Positions 9,314 to 17,953 of a DNA stretch of 57,422 nt are shown here, in pieces. This DNA is from CAZUQA01 sp964622375 (lineage in GTDB: Bacteria; Bacillota_I; Bacilli_A; Erysipelotrichales; Erysipelotrichaceae), in contig CAZUQA010000101.1 of assembly GCA_964622375.1 (NCBI GenBank), positions 1 to 57,422 on the forward strand. The letters are read 5' to 3'. Below the pieces are notes generated by a model. That model was not told where the DNA came from, made no database searches, and saw only the letters and a list, made by a program, of their open reading frames with translations. Position 1 is the stretch's first letter, and every line of letters begins with the position of its first letter. The position numbers and the translations under genes are program-made.

Positions 9314-10213
9314 ATGAATAATGTACAGGAAAAAGCCTTAGTCAGAATTATCTTACCGGCTTACAATCAGGGAAAATATGTTACTGCGACTATCGCGTCA
9401 TTGAAAAAACAAACCTTTCAAGATTTTGAAGTTGTTTTGCTCGATGATGGCTCTAATGATGGTTTTACGCCCAAAGTGCTGGCTGAGCTTGACTATGATA
9501 AAATTATTGCCAAACATTTATTTACTGACAATGTTGGTGCTGCCAAAAGATACAACCCTTTTATTAAAGAAGCGCAAAATAAATATGTACTGTTACTCTG
9601 TGGTGATGATTTTATCGCTCCTACTTTCCTTGAAGAATGTGTGGCTTTTTTGGAAAAGCAGCCGGAATATGCTGCTGTAGCCACCGATGCCTATCTTTTC
9701 TTTCAGGATACAAAAAAATACCAACTCTTTGAGTATTATGAAGATCTAATCGGTTTACCCCAGTTCTTGGTTGATGCCCGCTATACCGGTAGCTGCCTAA
9801 TGCGCAAAGAAGCGCTGGAACAATTTCCTTTACCGGAGTTAGAAAGAAAATCCGATTTCAATCGCTGGATTTACTTTCTGGAAAACGGCTGGAAACTCGG
9901 GGTTATTAAGCAACCTTTGTTTTACTATCGTCAATTACCCAGCTCCCAAATGGCTACTTTAACCTTAGAAATGGATTTAGCGGTCAAAGAGCAGACTTAC
10001 GAACTCCACCGTGCTTCTTTTGAGAAATATGCCAAAGATGTCTACCTCTACTTTGTCAAAACAACTTGGCAAAAGAACCTACTCTATAACAATACGGAAT
10101 ATCTCAATGATGTACTGAATTCCTGGAGTTACAAAATTGGCAGATTCCTTACTTTTCCCTTACGGTTTTTACGGGATACGATTAAAAACCTGCTCTATAA
10201 AATAAAAGGCTAA
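9314..10213 (+). CDS. GT2 family glycosyltransferase
   Basis: 299 residues from ATG at 9314. An ATG two codons earlier (9308) abuts the GGGGGG ribosome site at 9301-9306, so the later one, seven bases away, is preferred. The core has VRIILPAYNQGKYVTATIAS, LLDDGSNDGF, NVGAAKRYNPFIKEAQ and LLLCGDDFIAP, where the usual DxDD is reduced to C-G-D-D. The C-terminus ends with FLTFPLRFLRDTIKNLLYK, an amphipathic tail resembling that of the transferase at 215-1420. It is the last glycosyltransferase of the locus. Confidence 0.85.
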   Translation: MNNVQEKALVRIILPAYNQGKYVTATIASLKKQTFQDFEVVLLDDGSNDGFTPKVLAELDYDKIIAKHLFTDNVGAAKRYNPFIKEAQNKYVLLLCGDDFIAPTFLEECVAFLEKQPEYAAVATDAYLFFQDTKKYQLFEYYEDLIGLPQFLVDARYTGSCLMRKEALEQFPLPELERKSDFNRWIYFLENGWKLGVIKQPLFYYRQLPSSQMATLTLEMDLAVKEQTYELHRASFEKYAKDVYLYFVKTTWQKNLLYNNTEYLNDVLNSWSYKIGRFLTFPLRFLRDTIKNLLYKIKG

Positions 10214-10270
10214 ATCAAACGACCGTCGACAAAGCTTTGTTTTGAGCAACTATTATGTTAAATTAATGCT

Positions 10271-10816
10271 ATGAAATTATTCTTAATCTCTGATATCCAC
10301 GGTGCTTACCAACAAGCCAATATTGTCCTTAATAAATTTGCTGGCAGTAAAGCTGACTACCTAGTTATTTTGGGCGACATTCTCTACCATGGTCCACGTA
10401 ACCCCTTGCCGCCGGATTATAATCCGCAAGCCCTTTTTCCTATGCTTAACACTTACAGCGATAAGATAATCGCTGTTCGCGGCAATTGCGATTCTGAAGT
10501 CGACCAAATGGTTTTAGATTTTAATCTCAGTGAAGACTACAATATCCTGGCCTTAAAAGATCGTCTGCTTTATATCTCTCACGGCCATATTTATGATCCG
10601 GAAAAACTACCACCCGGTTTCGGTGCCGGTGATATCTTTGCCTTTGGTCATATTCACATCCCGCTAGCCGAAAAACAAAATGACCATTACCTAATCAATC
10701 CCGGCTCTATTGGCTTGCCTAAAGAAGATTACCCCGGCACTTATGCGCTTATTGACGATAGTGCTGTCTATATTTATGATTTCCATGATCACTTAGTTAA
10801 ATCTTTGACTTTTTAA
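10271..10816 (+). CDS. yfcE: YfcE/YsnB-type metallophosphoesterase
   Basis: 181 residues, the normal size of YfcE-like manganese phosphodiesterases. Motifs in order: FLISDIHGAY (DxH), VILGDILYHGPRNP (GDxxxxGP), AVRGNCDSEVD (GNCD), ISHGH near residue 115 and AFGHIHIP (GHxH), giving a complete binuclear metal site. LINPGSIGLPK is the family signature. Homologs hydrolyse bis-pNPP-like phosphodiesters in vitro; the physiological substrate is unclear. No Shine-Dalgarno is evident before the ATG. It is followed 11 bases later by the MFS-like gene. Confidence 0.9.
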   Translation: MKLFLISDIHGAYQQANIVLNKFAGSKADYLVILGDILYHGPRNPLPPDYNPQALFPMLNTYSDKIIAVRGNCDSEVDQMVLDFNLSEDYNILALKDRLLYISHGHIYDPEKLPPGFGAGDIFAFGHIHIPLAEKQNDHYLINPGSIGLPKEDYPGTYALIDDSAVYIYDFHDHLVKSLTF

Positions 10817-10827
10817 TTGGGGGGCTT

Positions 10828-11883
10828 ATGGTATTGTCTTGGCGCCTTTACCTTTATACTTTTGCTCACTTCTGGGTGGACTTCACTTGTTTTTTTATTT
10901 TGTTTTCTTGGGTTGCTACAAATCAATATTCCGACTTAAGTCTGACTATTGGGATATTAAGCTATAATATCCTGGCTTTTGGCTTGCAACCTCTTATCGG
11001 CTATCTTTGTGACTGTCAAAGAAAAATCCCGGTGACTTTTATCGGTTTTTCCTTATTGGCTCTGGGCTTGCTGTTAAGGGCTTTCTTCATCCCCACCTTG
11101 ATCTTGATTGGTTTGGGTAACGCTTGCTTTCATGTCGGTGGTGGTAGCGACAGTCTGCGCTATAGCCAGGGTAAAATGAGCAGGAGCGGCATCTTTGTCT
11201 CCTCTGGTGCCCTCGGGGTGATTTGCGGCACTTTAGCCGGCAAAAGCCAGCTTTTAGCTTTTTATTGGCTTCTGCTTATTCTCGGTTTTTGTTTTGTCAT
11301 TTTATGGTACTTAGATAAAAAAACCGCGGTCAATCAAGTTACGGAAGTAATTTTCCCTTTCATTGATCATAGAATAAAAGCTTCTTCTTTATTGTTATTG
11401 GCGGCAATATCTATAGCTATTCGCTACTATGGCACCGCTATCATCCCTCTAGCTTGGGCTAAAGTCGGGCCTTATTCTTTCTTTCCGGCCCTCGGGGCCT
11501 GTTTAGGTAAAGCTAGCGGTGGTATCATCGCTGATCGCTACGGCGCTAAAAGCACCGCTTTAATCAGCTTAGCTTTGTCGCTTATTTTTATTGCCGGGGG
11601 CTACAACAGCCCTTATCTCTATTTAATTGGCATTGGTCTTTACAATATGAACATGGCTATTACCCTCTGTGCTATCGCTGCCAAACTACCAGCCTATCCC
11701 GGACTAGCTTTTGGCTTAACAACTTTAGCTTTATTGTGTGGTAATGTTCCGACTTTTTTCTGGAGAGTGTCGCAATACCTTACCGTGTTTGTAATTTTGG
11801 TAATTGGTTCTTTAGCTTGTTTATGTTATATACTAAGTGATAGGAGTAAAAGATATGAAAAAACTAGTAAATCAATTATCTAA
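10828..11883 (+). CDS. MFS-like multi-spanning membrane protein
   Basis: 351 residues, mostly hydrophobic, with about ten to eleven predicted membrane segments. GIIADRYGAKSTALIS near the middle matches the MFS loop GxxxDRxGxR pattern, and GNACFHVGGGSDSLRYSQGK resembles the FHP(E/G)GG region of fosmidomycin-resistance-type MFS proteins. It is short for MFS (usually ~400). Substrate cannot be inferred. GGGGGG precedes the ATG. It overlaps the start of a small hydrophobic gene by 29 bases, and a four-helix protein follows, suggesting a three-protein membrane unit. Confidence 0.65.
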   Translation: MVLSWRLYLYTFAHFWVDFTCFFILFSWVATNQYSDLSLTIGILSYNILAFGLQPLIGYLCDCQRKIPVTFIGFSLLALGLLLRAFFIPTLILIGLGNACFHVGGGSDSLRYSQGKMSRSGIFVSSGALGVICGTLAGKSQLLAFYWLLLILGFCFVILWYLDKKTAVNQVTEVIFPFIDHRIKASSLLLLAAISIAIRYYGTAIIPLAWAKVGPYSFFPALGACLGKASGGIIADRYGAKSTALISLALSLIFIAGGYNSPYLYLIGIGLYNMNMAITLCAIAAKLPAYPGLAFGLTTLALLCGNVPTFFWRVSQYLTVFVILVIGSLACLCYILSDRSKRYEKTSKSII

Positions 11884-12022
11884 CCTGGCTTTTGATGCCG
11901 GTGGGCCCTTTCTTCTAATTGCCATACTTGGGGTTTATGTTGTCATCGGCATCGTTGTCATCGCCCTGGTTATTCTGGCAATTGTCTTGATTCTCAAGGC
12001 TATCAAGAAAAACAAAAATTAA
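11855..12022 (+). CDS. Small single-span membrane protein, unknown
   Basis: 55 residues from ATG at 11855, supported by AGGAG at 11842-11846; a GTG six codons earlier is an alternative. After KKLVNQLSNLAFDAGGP comes one long hydrophobic stretch (FLLIAILGVYVVIGIVVIAL onward) and a basic tail KAIKKNKN, so it should span the membrane once with the C-terminus inside. The start lies within the end of the MFS-like gene in another frame, and the membrane gene at 12053 follows 30 bases later. No family recognised. Confidence 0.55.
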   Translation: MKKLVNQLSNLAFDAGGPFLLIAILGVYVVIGIVVIALVILAIVLILKAIKKNKN

Positions 12023-12052
12023 AGCTCGACTTTCTCAGCAGGGTGATAAAAC

Positions 12053-12394
12053 ATGGCTGAAGCCCTCTTTATTTTAGCGACTTACTTTTTAATCACGGTG
12101 ATCGTTGAAGCTATATTAGTATTTGCTGTTTTTCGGCGTCGAGATTATCTTTACTACAGTTTTTTATGTAATCTGTTAACTAACCCGGCACTCAATTTTA
12201 TTCTATTAGTGGCTACTAACATACTCGACTTTTCGCTTTATCTTCCGGTCTTTATAGTTTTAGAAGTTGCCATCGTCTTTATTGAAGCTTTTATCTATCA
12301 ACGCTTATGTGCTTTCCGTTTTACTAAAGCTTTAGCTTTGTCATTGTTGCTTAACGCTGCAAGCTGCGCTACCGGTTTGGCGCTAAACCGCTAA
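12053..12394 (+). CDS. Four-helix membrane protein, unknown
   Basis: 113 residues with four hydrophobic segments (roughly 3-26, 36-58, 63-86 and 92-110). FAVFRRRDYLYYSFLCNLLTNP between the first two contains the only distinctive motif, with conserved-looking RR and NxxTNP residues. AGGGTGAT lies upstream of the ATG. It closes the membrane-protein cluster and is followed by a bidirectional terminator. Function unknown; a role beside the MFS-like protein is suggested only by position. Confidence 0.6.
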   Translation: MAEALFILATYFLITVIVEAILVFAVFRRRDYLYYSFLCNLLTNPALNFILLVATNILDFSLYLPVFIVLEVAIVFIEAFIYQRLCAFRFTKALALSLLLNAASCATGLALNR

Positions 12395-12403
12395 AAACTC
12401 AAT

Positions 12404-12437
12404 AAAAGGAGCCCCTCTTAGCTGAGAAACTCCTTTT
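12404..12437. terminator. Bidirectional terminator
   Basis: AAAAGGAG (12404-12411) pairs with CTCCTTTT (12430-12437), with T-rich sequence on both outer sides. It separates the rightward membrane genes from the leftward surface-protein gene that ends at 12467. Confidence 0.75.
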
Positions 12438-12466
12438 CATTCTATCTTTTTCGCATATAAGCAATA

Positions 12467-15400
12467 TTATTTTTTCTTGCGTTTAGCACCAAACAGAGCT
12501 ACCACGATACCAACTGCGCCAACTGCCAGACAAATATAGATAATCGTATTATCCCGATCGCCGGTGTTCACATCGCGGTTTCTGGTATTGGTAAAGGCAA
12601 ACAATAAGGTGTTTCCCGGCTCAATGGCTCGGGTAGTGCCACCGCTGATGGTCGTTACATAACCGCCGGTATTGGCATCAGTTTGTGTCACGGTGCATAC
12701 CACGCCGTTGGCAATACCGTTTATCGTCAGGCTTTCCCCATGTTTCAAGGTGAAAGTGTAACCGCTGGTAATACCATCATAAGTCCCCGCATCGGAGAAC
12801 TCAATTTTAAAGTTGAAAGCTTTATTAGGATCGCCCTCCGTTCCGGTGGTTGTGTTGGAAACAATGACTATACCTTCTTCCGCTACCATAGCGGTTCTTG
12901 TGATATTACCGCCGATATAGTATATATTTCCGCTGTTATTCCCGGTAATATTCATAAAACCGGTTAAACTTAGAAAATCACCGGCACTAAAGTCACTGGC
13001 TGCCAGCGTTCCGCTAAAGCTGAAGGTTGAAACCGGACTTACCGTGCTGATGTCGCTTAACGGTATTTTAAAGCGCAAATCGACTTCTAACTCATGAGTT
13101 ACGCTATTCCATACCGGACTCCCAACTACTTCAAAGATAGCACTGTTAATGCTCAAGTCCAAACCACTGACATCAACTCTGCTGTCGGGTTGAATATAGA
13201 GCTTCACAGTGGTCGTGGCATCATCACCGCTGGTAATTAATTCCGCAATAAAACCATCGGGAATGCTATATTCCCCGGTGTAAGCTATGGCATATGTTGT
13301 CTTTGTGATGTCAAAGGGCAACACGCTGGGGGCAGTGAATTCCAAAACCCCAAATTTATCGGTGCCTTGACATAAAACAACAGCGGCGCCGTTGGGGTAT
13401 AAATTCAACGGCAATTCAAAAGCCAAAGTAGTTCCGCTTCTTTTTACCGGGAAAAATCTAACCGCTGCTCCGGAAATTCTGGCTCCAGTTGCATCTACCG
13501 GTACTACCGCCGCAAAGAAAACATTAGTGGTGTTGAGATACCCTGTGCTTGCCGCTGCTGTGGGTGGAGCCGGCATTTCAAATTCCATAACCCCGTTTTT
13601 ATAGATCCACATAGCGACAACATAAGCATCATCACTCGGTAAATGCCAATCTGTCGGTAAAGCTGCTCGCACATCAGGATAAATTGCCCAGTTGGCAAAG
13701 CCCATTTTGAAATCGCGAACTTTTGGCGTGATCAGATAATCACGGCAATCATTAGTAAGATAATTCATACCTAAAAGTGCGGAGTAGGTGACCGTAGCTT
13801 TACCGGTCAAACTCTTCATTATTATGCCGCCGTTTCCTATAACAATGTCTTTATTAGCATAAATATGCCGTTCATTGATGTTGCCATAAAAAGTGTTCGG
13901 TGTACTCGCCGGACCGCTACCAACAGCGGTAAAGGTAAACACTGTTACGGCGGGGGTATCTCTTAAATTTAGTGAAACCGAAGAAATAGTACCGCCATTG
14001 AGAATTATGTCGCCATTAGTCTGCAGGTTTCTGTCACCAATCAACACAACAGTGTTGCGGGCATCAGCGGTTGCGGTGGAGTTGCTTATTACCCCGCCAT
14101 TCATGATAAAAGTTGCTGATTGTTTGTTTACTGCAATATCACGACCATTAGGTGCTGTATTGTTGGCGATGGTTCCGCCATTCATAATAAGGGTCGAAGG
14201 TGTAGCTGGTGACCCTTGTTGGATGCTTACGCCACCGCCATAAGCGAAATCACTTACTGTATTGTTGCGTATTTCTCCCGGCTCTTCCAAATAAACCGTC
14301 GCTCCACCTTGAATATACAGGCCCCCACCATTGGTGCCGGCATTCAATACAATTGACCCTTGGGATACAACACCAGCAAGAGCGGTATTGTTGTTAATTT
14401 TGCCATAAATCTTTAAGGTAGCGTTACTGCCAATTATATAAACCGCTCCGGACTTAATCTGGTTGTTGATAATTTGCGCATCCGGGCCGATAATTGCTGC
14501 TCCGGGGTTTCCACTATCCCAATCCAAGGTTGGCCCACTGATATAAACGGCATTCTTTGAACCCCGACCATCCGTATTGTAAGCCGGATCAAAGGCGGCA
14601 AAACCTCTTAAACCACTGATCTCACCATTAATTCTCAGCCGTGAACTGCCATAACAGCCAACGCCGTTATTGTTAAAAATAGCAGTAATCCGCGCTCCGG
14701 CTTGCATGTCAAAATTTGCATTTAGTACGCTCACCGCTGAATCACCAGAAGCAAAGAAATTACCATAACCGATACCTGTTCCACTGGTTCCGGTTGTACC
14801 GCGTTTGCTGAGTTGTGCCGGGGTCATGGTATCAGTAATCAAACTGCCACTTTGCATAATTAAAGTAGCATTATCCATAACACGAACTGCTGACATGCCG
14901 CCGTAGTTTCTTAAGCTGGCTCCGGCTTTGAGGACAATCGTCGTCGCCGGGTCATAAGAAGCGATAATGGCATCTTGAACTGTTGCCGTATTCCCACCGT
15001 AACTCATGCCGGTAGCTTCACTATGTCCTAAATCATCAAATATGATATTTTCAACAGTTAAATAAATTTCAATTGAGCCCGGAACAGCATTGCCGATCTC
15101 AATCAGCGCCGGGTTATAACCTCCCGGACGTACCGTATCGCTGGCAACCGCAAATCCCAGCCCCCGGCTTACGGTAAACGGCCCACCGGTTCCGCTTTTA
15201 ATCGTTATGCTCCGACCATAAAACCGTGCCATTCTGGTGGCTTCGATATTATCCAGCACGATGATTTCATAGTGCTTACCATCGGCTCCCGGTAAGCCGT
15301 TGATGACATCAGCCGCTTTAGCCAAAGAGGCCCAAGGGTTGCCAAAGGAACCGTCACCGCTACTATCATCTCCACTACTACCCACATAATAACTTGTCGT

Positions 15401-15532
15401 AATAGCCGGGGGATCACTAAAGATTAATTGTTTAGCTCGAGCATCAAGCTTTCTTGTCAAGTCACCTAATTGCAGTAATAACACTAAAGCTACTAATAAT
15501 ATAGCTACTGTCTTTTTTCCTAGTTTTTTCAT
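12467..15532 (-). CDS. Large secreted beta-helix surface protein with sorting-like tail
   Basis: 1021 residues from ATG at 15532, chosen because GGGAG lies six bases upstream and a signal peptide starts there (KKLGKKTVAILLVALVLLLQ). Residues ~45-80 (YYVGSSGDDSSGDGSFGNPW) are the entry motif of right-handed beta-helix proteins. Residues ~150-600 hold degenerate helix rungs such as LIMNGGTIANNTA and FIMNGGVISNSTA. A C-terminal ~80-residue domain with GTEGDPNKAFNFKIEFSDAG and YTFTLKHGESLTINGI resembles pilin-type (Spy0128/FctA or DUF7601-like) domains with isopeptide potential. The end has VNTGD, a hydrophobic segment and KRKKK, a sorting-like tail lacking canonical LPXTG. Probable adhesin or wall protein; ligand unknown. 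Confidence 0.85.
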   Translation of the reverse strand: MKKLGKKTVAILLVALVLLLQLGDLTRKLDARAKQLIFSDPPAITTSYYVGSSGDDSSGDGSFGNPWASLAKAADVINGLPGADGKHYEIIVLDNIEATRMARFYGRSITIKSGTGGPFTVSRGLGFAVASDTVRPGGYNPALIEIGNAVPGSIEIYLTVENIIFDDLGHSEATGMSYGGNTATVQDAIIASYDPATTIVLKAGASLRNYGGMSAVRVMDNATLIMQSGSLITDTMTPAQLSKRGTTGTSGTGIGYGNFFASGDSAVSVLNANFDMQAGARITAIFNNNGVGCYGSSRLRINGEISGLRGFAAFDPAYNTDGRGSKNAVYISGPTLDWDSGNPGAAIIGPDAQIINNQIKSGAVYIIGSNATLKIYGKINNNTALAGVVSQGSIVLNAGTNGGGLYIQGGATVYLEEPGEIRNNTVSDFAYGGGVSIQQGSPATPSTLIMNGGTIANNTAPNGRDIAVNKQSATFIMNGGVISNSTATADARNTVVLIGDRNLQTNGDIILNGGTISSVSLNLRDTPAVTVFTFTAVGSGPASTPNTFYGNINERHIYANKDIVIGNGGIIMKSLTGKATVTYSALLGMNYLTNDCRDYLITPKVRDFKMGFANWAIYPDVRAALPTDWHLPSDDAYVVAMWIYKNGVMEFEMPAPPTAAASTGYLNTTNVFFAAVVPVDATGARISGAAVRFFPVKRSGTTLAFELPLNLYPNGAAVVLCQGTDKFGVLEFTAPSVLPFDITKTTYAIAYTGEYSIPDGFIAELITSGDDATTTVKLYIQPDSRVDVSGLDLSINSAIFEVVGSPVWNSVTHELEVDLRFKIPLSDISTVSPVSTFSFSGTLAASDFSAGDFLSLTGFMNITGNNSGNIYYIGGNITRTAMVAEEGIVIVSNTTTGTEGDPNKAFNFKIEFSDAGTYDGITSGYTFTLKHGESLTINGIANGVVCTVTQTDANTGGYVTTISGGTTRAIEPGNTLLFAFTNTRNRDVNTGDRDNTIIYICLAVGAVGIVVALFGAKRKKK

Positions 15533-15605
15533 AAATTGCTCCCTATTTCTCATTCCTTTTTTTGGATACCACAAACAAAGTATACGAACATACCAAATTA
15601 GACAA

Positions 15606-15634
15606 ATCGTACTATAAAATCCCAAAGGGGTCAA
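15606..15634 (-). promoter_or_regulatory. Promoter of the large surface protein gene
   Basis: On the minus strand TTGACC (15634-15629) is followed by 17 bases and TACGAT (15611-15606), giving a start near 15599 and a leader of about 67 bases. A TAGACAAA octamer lies on the opposite strand right at the start point (15599-15606). Confidence 0.6.
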
Positions 15635-15735
15635 TATTCCCGGAAGGTAATAAATATAAAAGCCTTATTTTTCAATGTTTTCTCGATAAATCTGTTTTGT
15701 CTTATAAACAAATCTATACAATGGTTTATATTTGT

Positions 15736-16218
15736 CTATTTTGCTAATTTATCCAAGTCAGCAGTAAATTGTCGCAAAGCTTCATCAAAACTGTTATATA
15801 CCCTAATGTTATTAGCGGTTAAACAACCTACCACATAGCTGTTGATGCCGAAAGGACATTCAATACCGCCCACAGCGTTTCGCGCCAGCCGTAAATCGGC
15901 AATCACCGGATATAACCTGATATCCTGGCCTTGCATCAGCTTTTCTATAACGTTTCCCAATTCTACCATGGTACCGGAATCTTCACTGGCTAACTCAAAG
16001 AAGAAAACATTAGCTTTTTGGATATGTTTATAGTCTTCAGTGAAAATCTCTTTCGAAGTTAAGGGCTTAGTGTTGTCAAGCGGTAAATCAATGGGATTAG
16101 CGATGAAATACTCTCTGCCTTTTTCTTTTAAAAGCTGATCCAGTTTCCGGGCTTCCAGTCTTCTTTGGTTGATTTCCGCTTCTTTAAACAAAGGTCCGGC
16201 TATATAGATGTAGAGCAT
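15736..16218 (-). CDS. Nucleoside 2-deoxyribosyltransferase
   Basis: 160 residues, usual length for the family. YIYIAGPLFKEAE at the N-terminus forms the nucleotide pocket; FFFELASEDSGTMVELGNVIE contains the catalytic glutamate in the context DSGTxxELG. These enzymes swap the base on 2'-deoxyribonucleosides for salvage; some relatives hydrolyse deoxynucleoside monophosphates. It follows the phospho-sugar mutase gene with a one-base gap, so the two are co-transcribed with HPr, although no shared pathway is obvious. Its 3' end contains a TTTGTCTA element discussed in the findings. Confidence 0.85.
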   Translation of the reverse strand: MLYIYIAGPLFKEAEINQRRLEARKLDQLLKEKGREYFIANPIDLPLDNTKPLTSKEIFTEDYKHIQKANVFFFELASEDSGTMVELGNVIEKLMQGQDIRLYPVIADLRLARNAVGGIECPFGINSYVVGCLTANNIRVYNSFDEALRQFTADLDKLAK

Positions 16219-16219
16219 C

Positions 16220-17911
16220 TTAGTGTATCAGCTCATTTAAAGCGGCTTTTAGCTTGGCGGTCAAATCTTGACACGCTTTTAAGTCGGGGCCTTTGACACA
16301 ATAATAGAACTTAAACTTCGGCTCCGTACCGCTGGGGCGGACCGCCACCCAACTGTCATTTTCCAGGAAATATTTGATGACATCTGAAGCCACAAAACCG
16401 CTGATGTTTTCTTGACTGTCCCCTTTAAATCTTAGCAGTTGGTCATAATCCTCACGCACAATAACTTTCAAACCGCCTAAGCTAGTGGGTGGATTATCGC
16501 GCAGAGCTTTCATGATAGCCTGCATTCTGGCTAAACCATCAGCTCCCGGCAAACCGGTGTTTTCTTGGAAATCATAATAGTAGCCATGTTTTTCGTAGAG
16601 TTTATTGACAACATCAACCAAAGTCAAACCTTGTTTTTTGTAGTAGTTGGCGGCTTCAGCCAATATCAGACAAGCTTGTAAGCCATCTTTATCGCGCACG
16701 AAATCTTTAATTATGTAACCGTAGCTCTCTTCATAACCAAAAATAAAGTTGTAGTCTTGTTGGTCACAGTATTGGGCAATCCGTTGACCGATAAACTTGA
16801 ATCCGGTTAAGCTTAACACCAGCTTGGCACCATAGCTCTCAGCCACTAAATTACCCAAATCGTTGGTTACAATTGTCGATATCACTAAAGCTTTAGCGGG
16901 AAATTTCCCCTGATCTTTTAAGCTGTGACAGATATATTCAATCAACAGAGCTCCGGTTTGATTGCCACTCAGAAAGACATATTCGCCATTATGCTTGACC
17001 TGTACACCCATCCTATCGCCGTCAGGATCGGTGGATAAAACAATATCGGCATCATACTTTCTGGCATACTCCAGCGCTAACACATAAGCTAAAGGATCTT
17101 CCGGGTTAGCTATTAGCGTATTGGTAAACTCCGGATCCGGTTCTGCTTGTTCCTTAACCAAATAACACTCATAACCGGTTTCTTCAAAGAGGCGACACAT
17201 GTTAATTCGTGAAGTTCCGTGTTGCGGCGTAAATACTACCTTAACCTCCTTAGTGGCTTCCGGATATAACTGAATCGTTTTTAAAGTGGCAATATAGGCA
17301 GCATCCAGTTCACTGTCGATCATCGTTATCAACTTTTCTTGTTGGTCATTTAAAGCGCTATTCAGGCTCAATTCATCCTTTATAGCTTCAATATTCGCGA
17401 TAATCGGCTCAATGATTTCCGGCGCCATTTGACAACCTTCCTGATCATAGAGCTTATAGCCGTTGTACTCTTTAGGATTGTGGCTGGCTGTACAAACAAT
17501 GCCACCAAAGCAATTAAAATAACGGATAGTAAACGATAACTGGGGTGTCGGTCTCAGACTGGTATACAGATAAACTCTAATGTTAAAAGCAGCAAAAATT
17601 TTAGCACTCTCCAAAGCAAAGTTATATGAATTGTAACGATTGTCATAGGCAATCGCCACCCCTCTTTCTTGGGCTTCTTTACCTTGGGCAATAATGTATT
17701 GCGCATAGCCGGTACTGACCTTTCTTATCATATAAATATTCATCCGATTAGGTCCCGGTCCCATGATGCCCCGCATTCCCGCTGTACCGAATTCTAGATT
17801 GCGATAGAAAGCATCCTGAATTGTTTTTTCGTCCATCGCCAATAGCTCTTCTTTAAGCGCTTCATCTAAATCCGGATAATTCAACCACTTCTCATATTGT
17901 TCTTTAAACAT
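16220..17911 (-). CDS. pgcA: Phosphoglucomutase/phosphomannomutase (PgcA type)
   Basis: 563 residues from ATG at 17911 (AGGAG seven bases upstream; a GTG one codon earlier also exists). NLEFGTAGMRGIMGPGPNRM begins domain 1, TASHNPKEYNGYKLY near residue 144 holds the phosphorylated serine, STDPDGDRMGVQV near 295 is the metal loop, GYEESYGY is the sugar-recognition loop and RPSGTEPKFKFY near 530 binds phosphate. The enzyme interconverts hexose 1- and 6-phosphates, feeding nucleotide-sugar synthesis such as UDP-glucose for Ugd in this window. It follows the HPr gene by 42 bases. Confidence 0.93.
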   Translation of the reverse strand: MFKEQYEKWLNYPDLDEALKEELLAMDEKTIQDAFYRNLEFGTAGMRGIMGPGPNRMNIYMIRKVSTGYAQYIIAQGKEAQERGVAIAYDNRYNSYNFALESAKIFAAFNIRVYLYTSLRPTPQLSFTIRYFNCFGGIVCTASHNPKEYNGYKLYDQEGCQMAPEIIEPIIANIEAIKDELSLNSALNDQQEKLITMIDSELDAAYIATLKTIQLYPEATKEVKVVFTPQHGTSRINMCRLFEETGYECYLVKEQAEPDPEFTNTLIANPEDPLAYVLALEYARKYDADIVLSTDPDGDRMGVQVKHNGEYVFLSGNQTGALLIEYICHSLKDQGKFPAKALVISTIVTNDLGNLVAESYGAKLVLSLTGFKFIGQRIAQYCDQQDYNFIFGYEESYGYIIKDFVRDKDGLQACLILAEAANYYKKQGLTLVDVVNKLYEKHGYYYDFQENTGLPGADGLARMQAIMKALRDNPPTSLGGLKVIVREDYDQLLRFKGDSQENISGFVASDVIKYFLENDSWVAVRPSGTEPKFKFYYCVKGPDLKACQDLTAKLKAALNELIH

Positions 17912-17953
17912 CACTGTTCTCCTGTTAAAAAAAGGGAAATTGTCCCTTTAGTT

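Noticed and set aside
13893..14243. Open frames on the plus strand opposite the surface-protein genes, also at 50079-50396
   Set aside because: They mirror the repetitive low-complexity coding of the minus-strand genes, lack ribosome sites and resemble no protein.
15533..15634. Longer N-terminus for the large surface protein, starting at 15634
   Set aside because: It would place 34 residues before a perfect signal peptide, has no ribosome site and would run through the predicted promoter.
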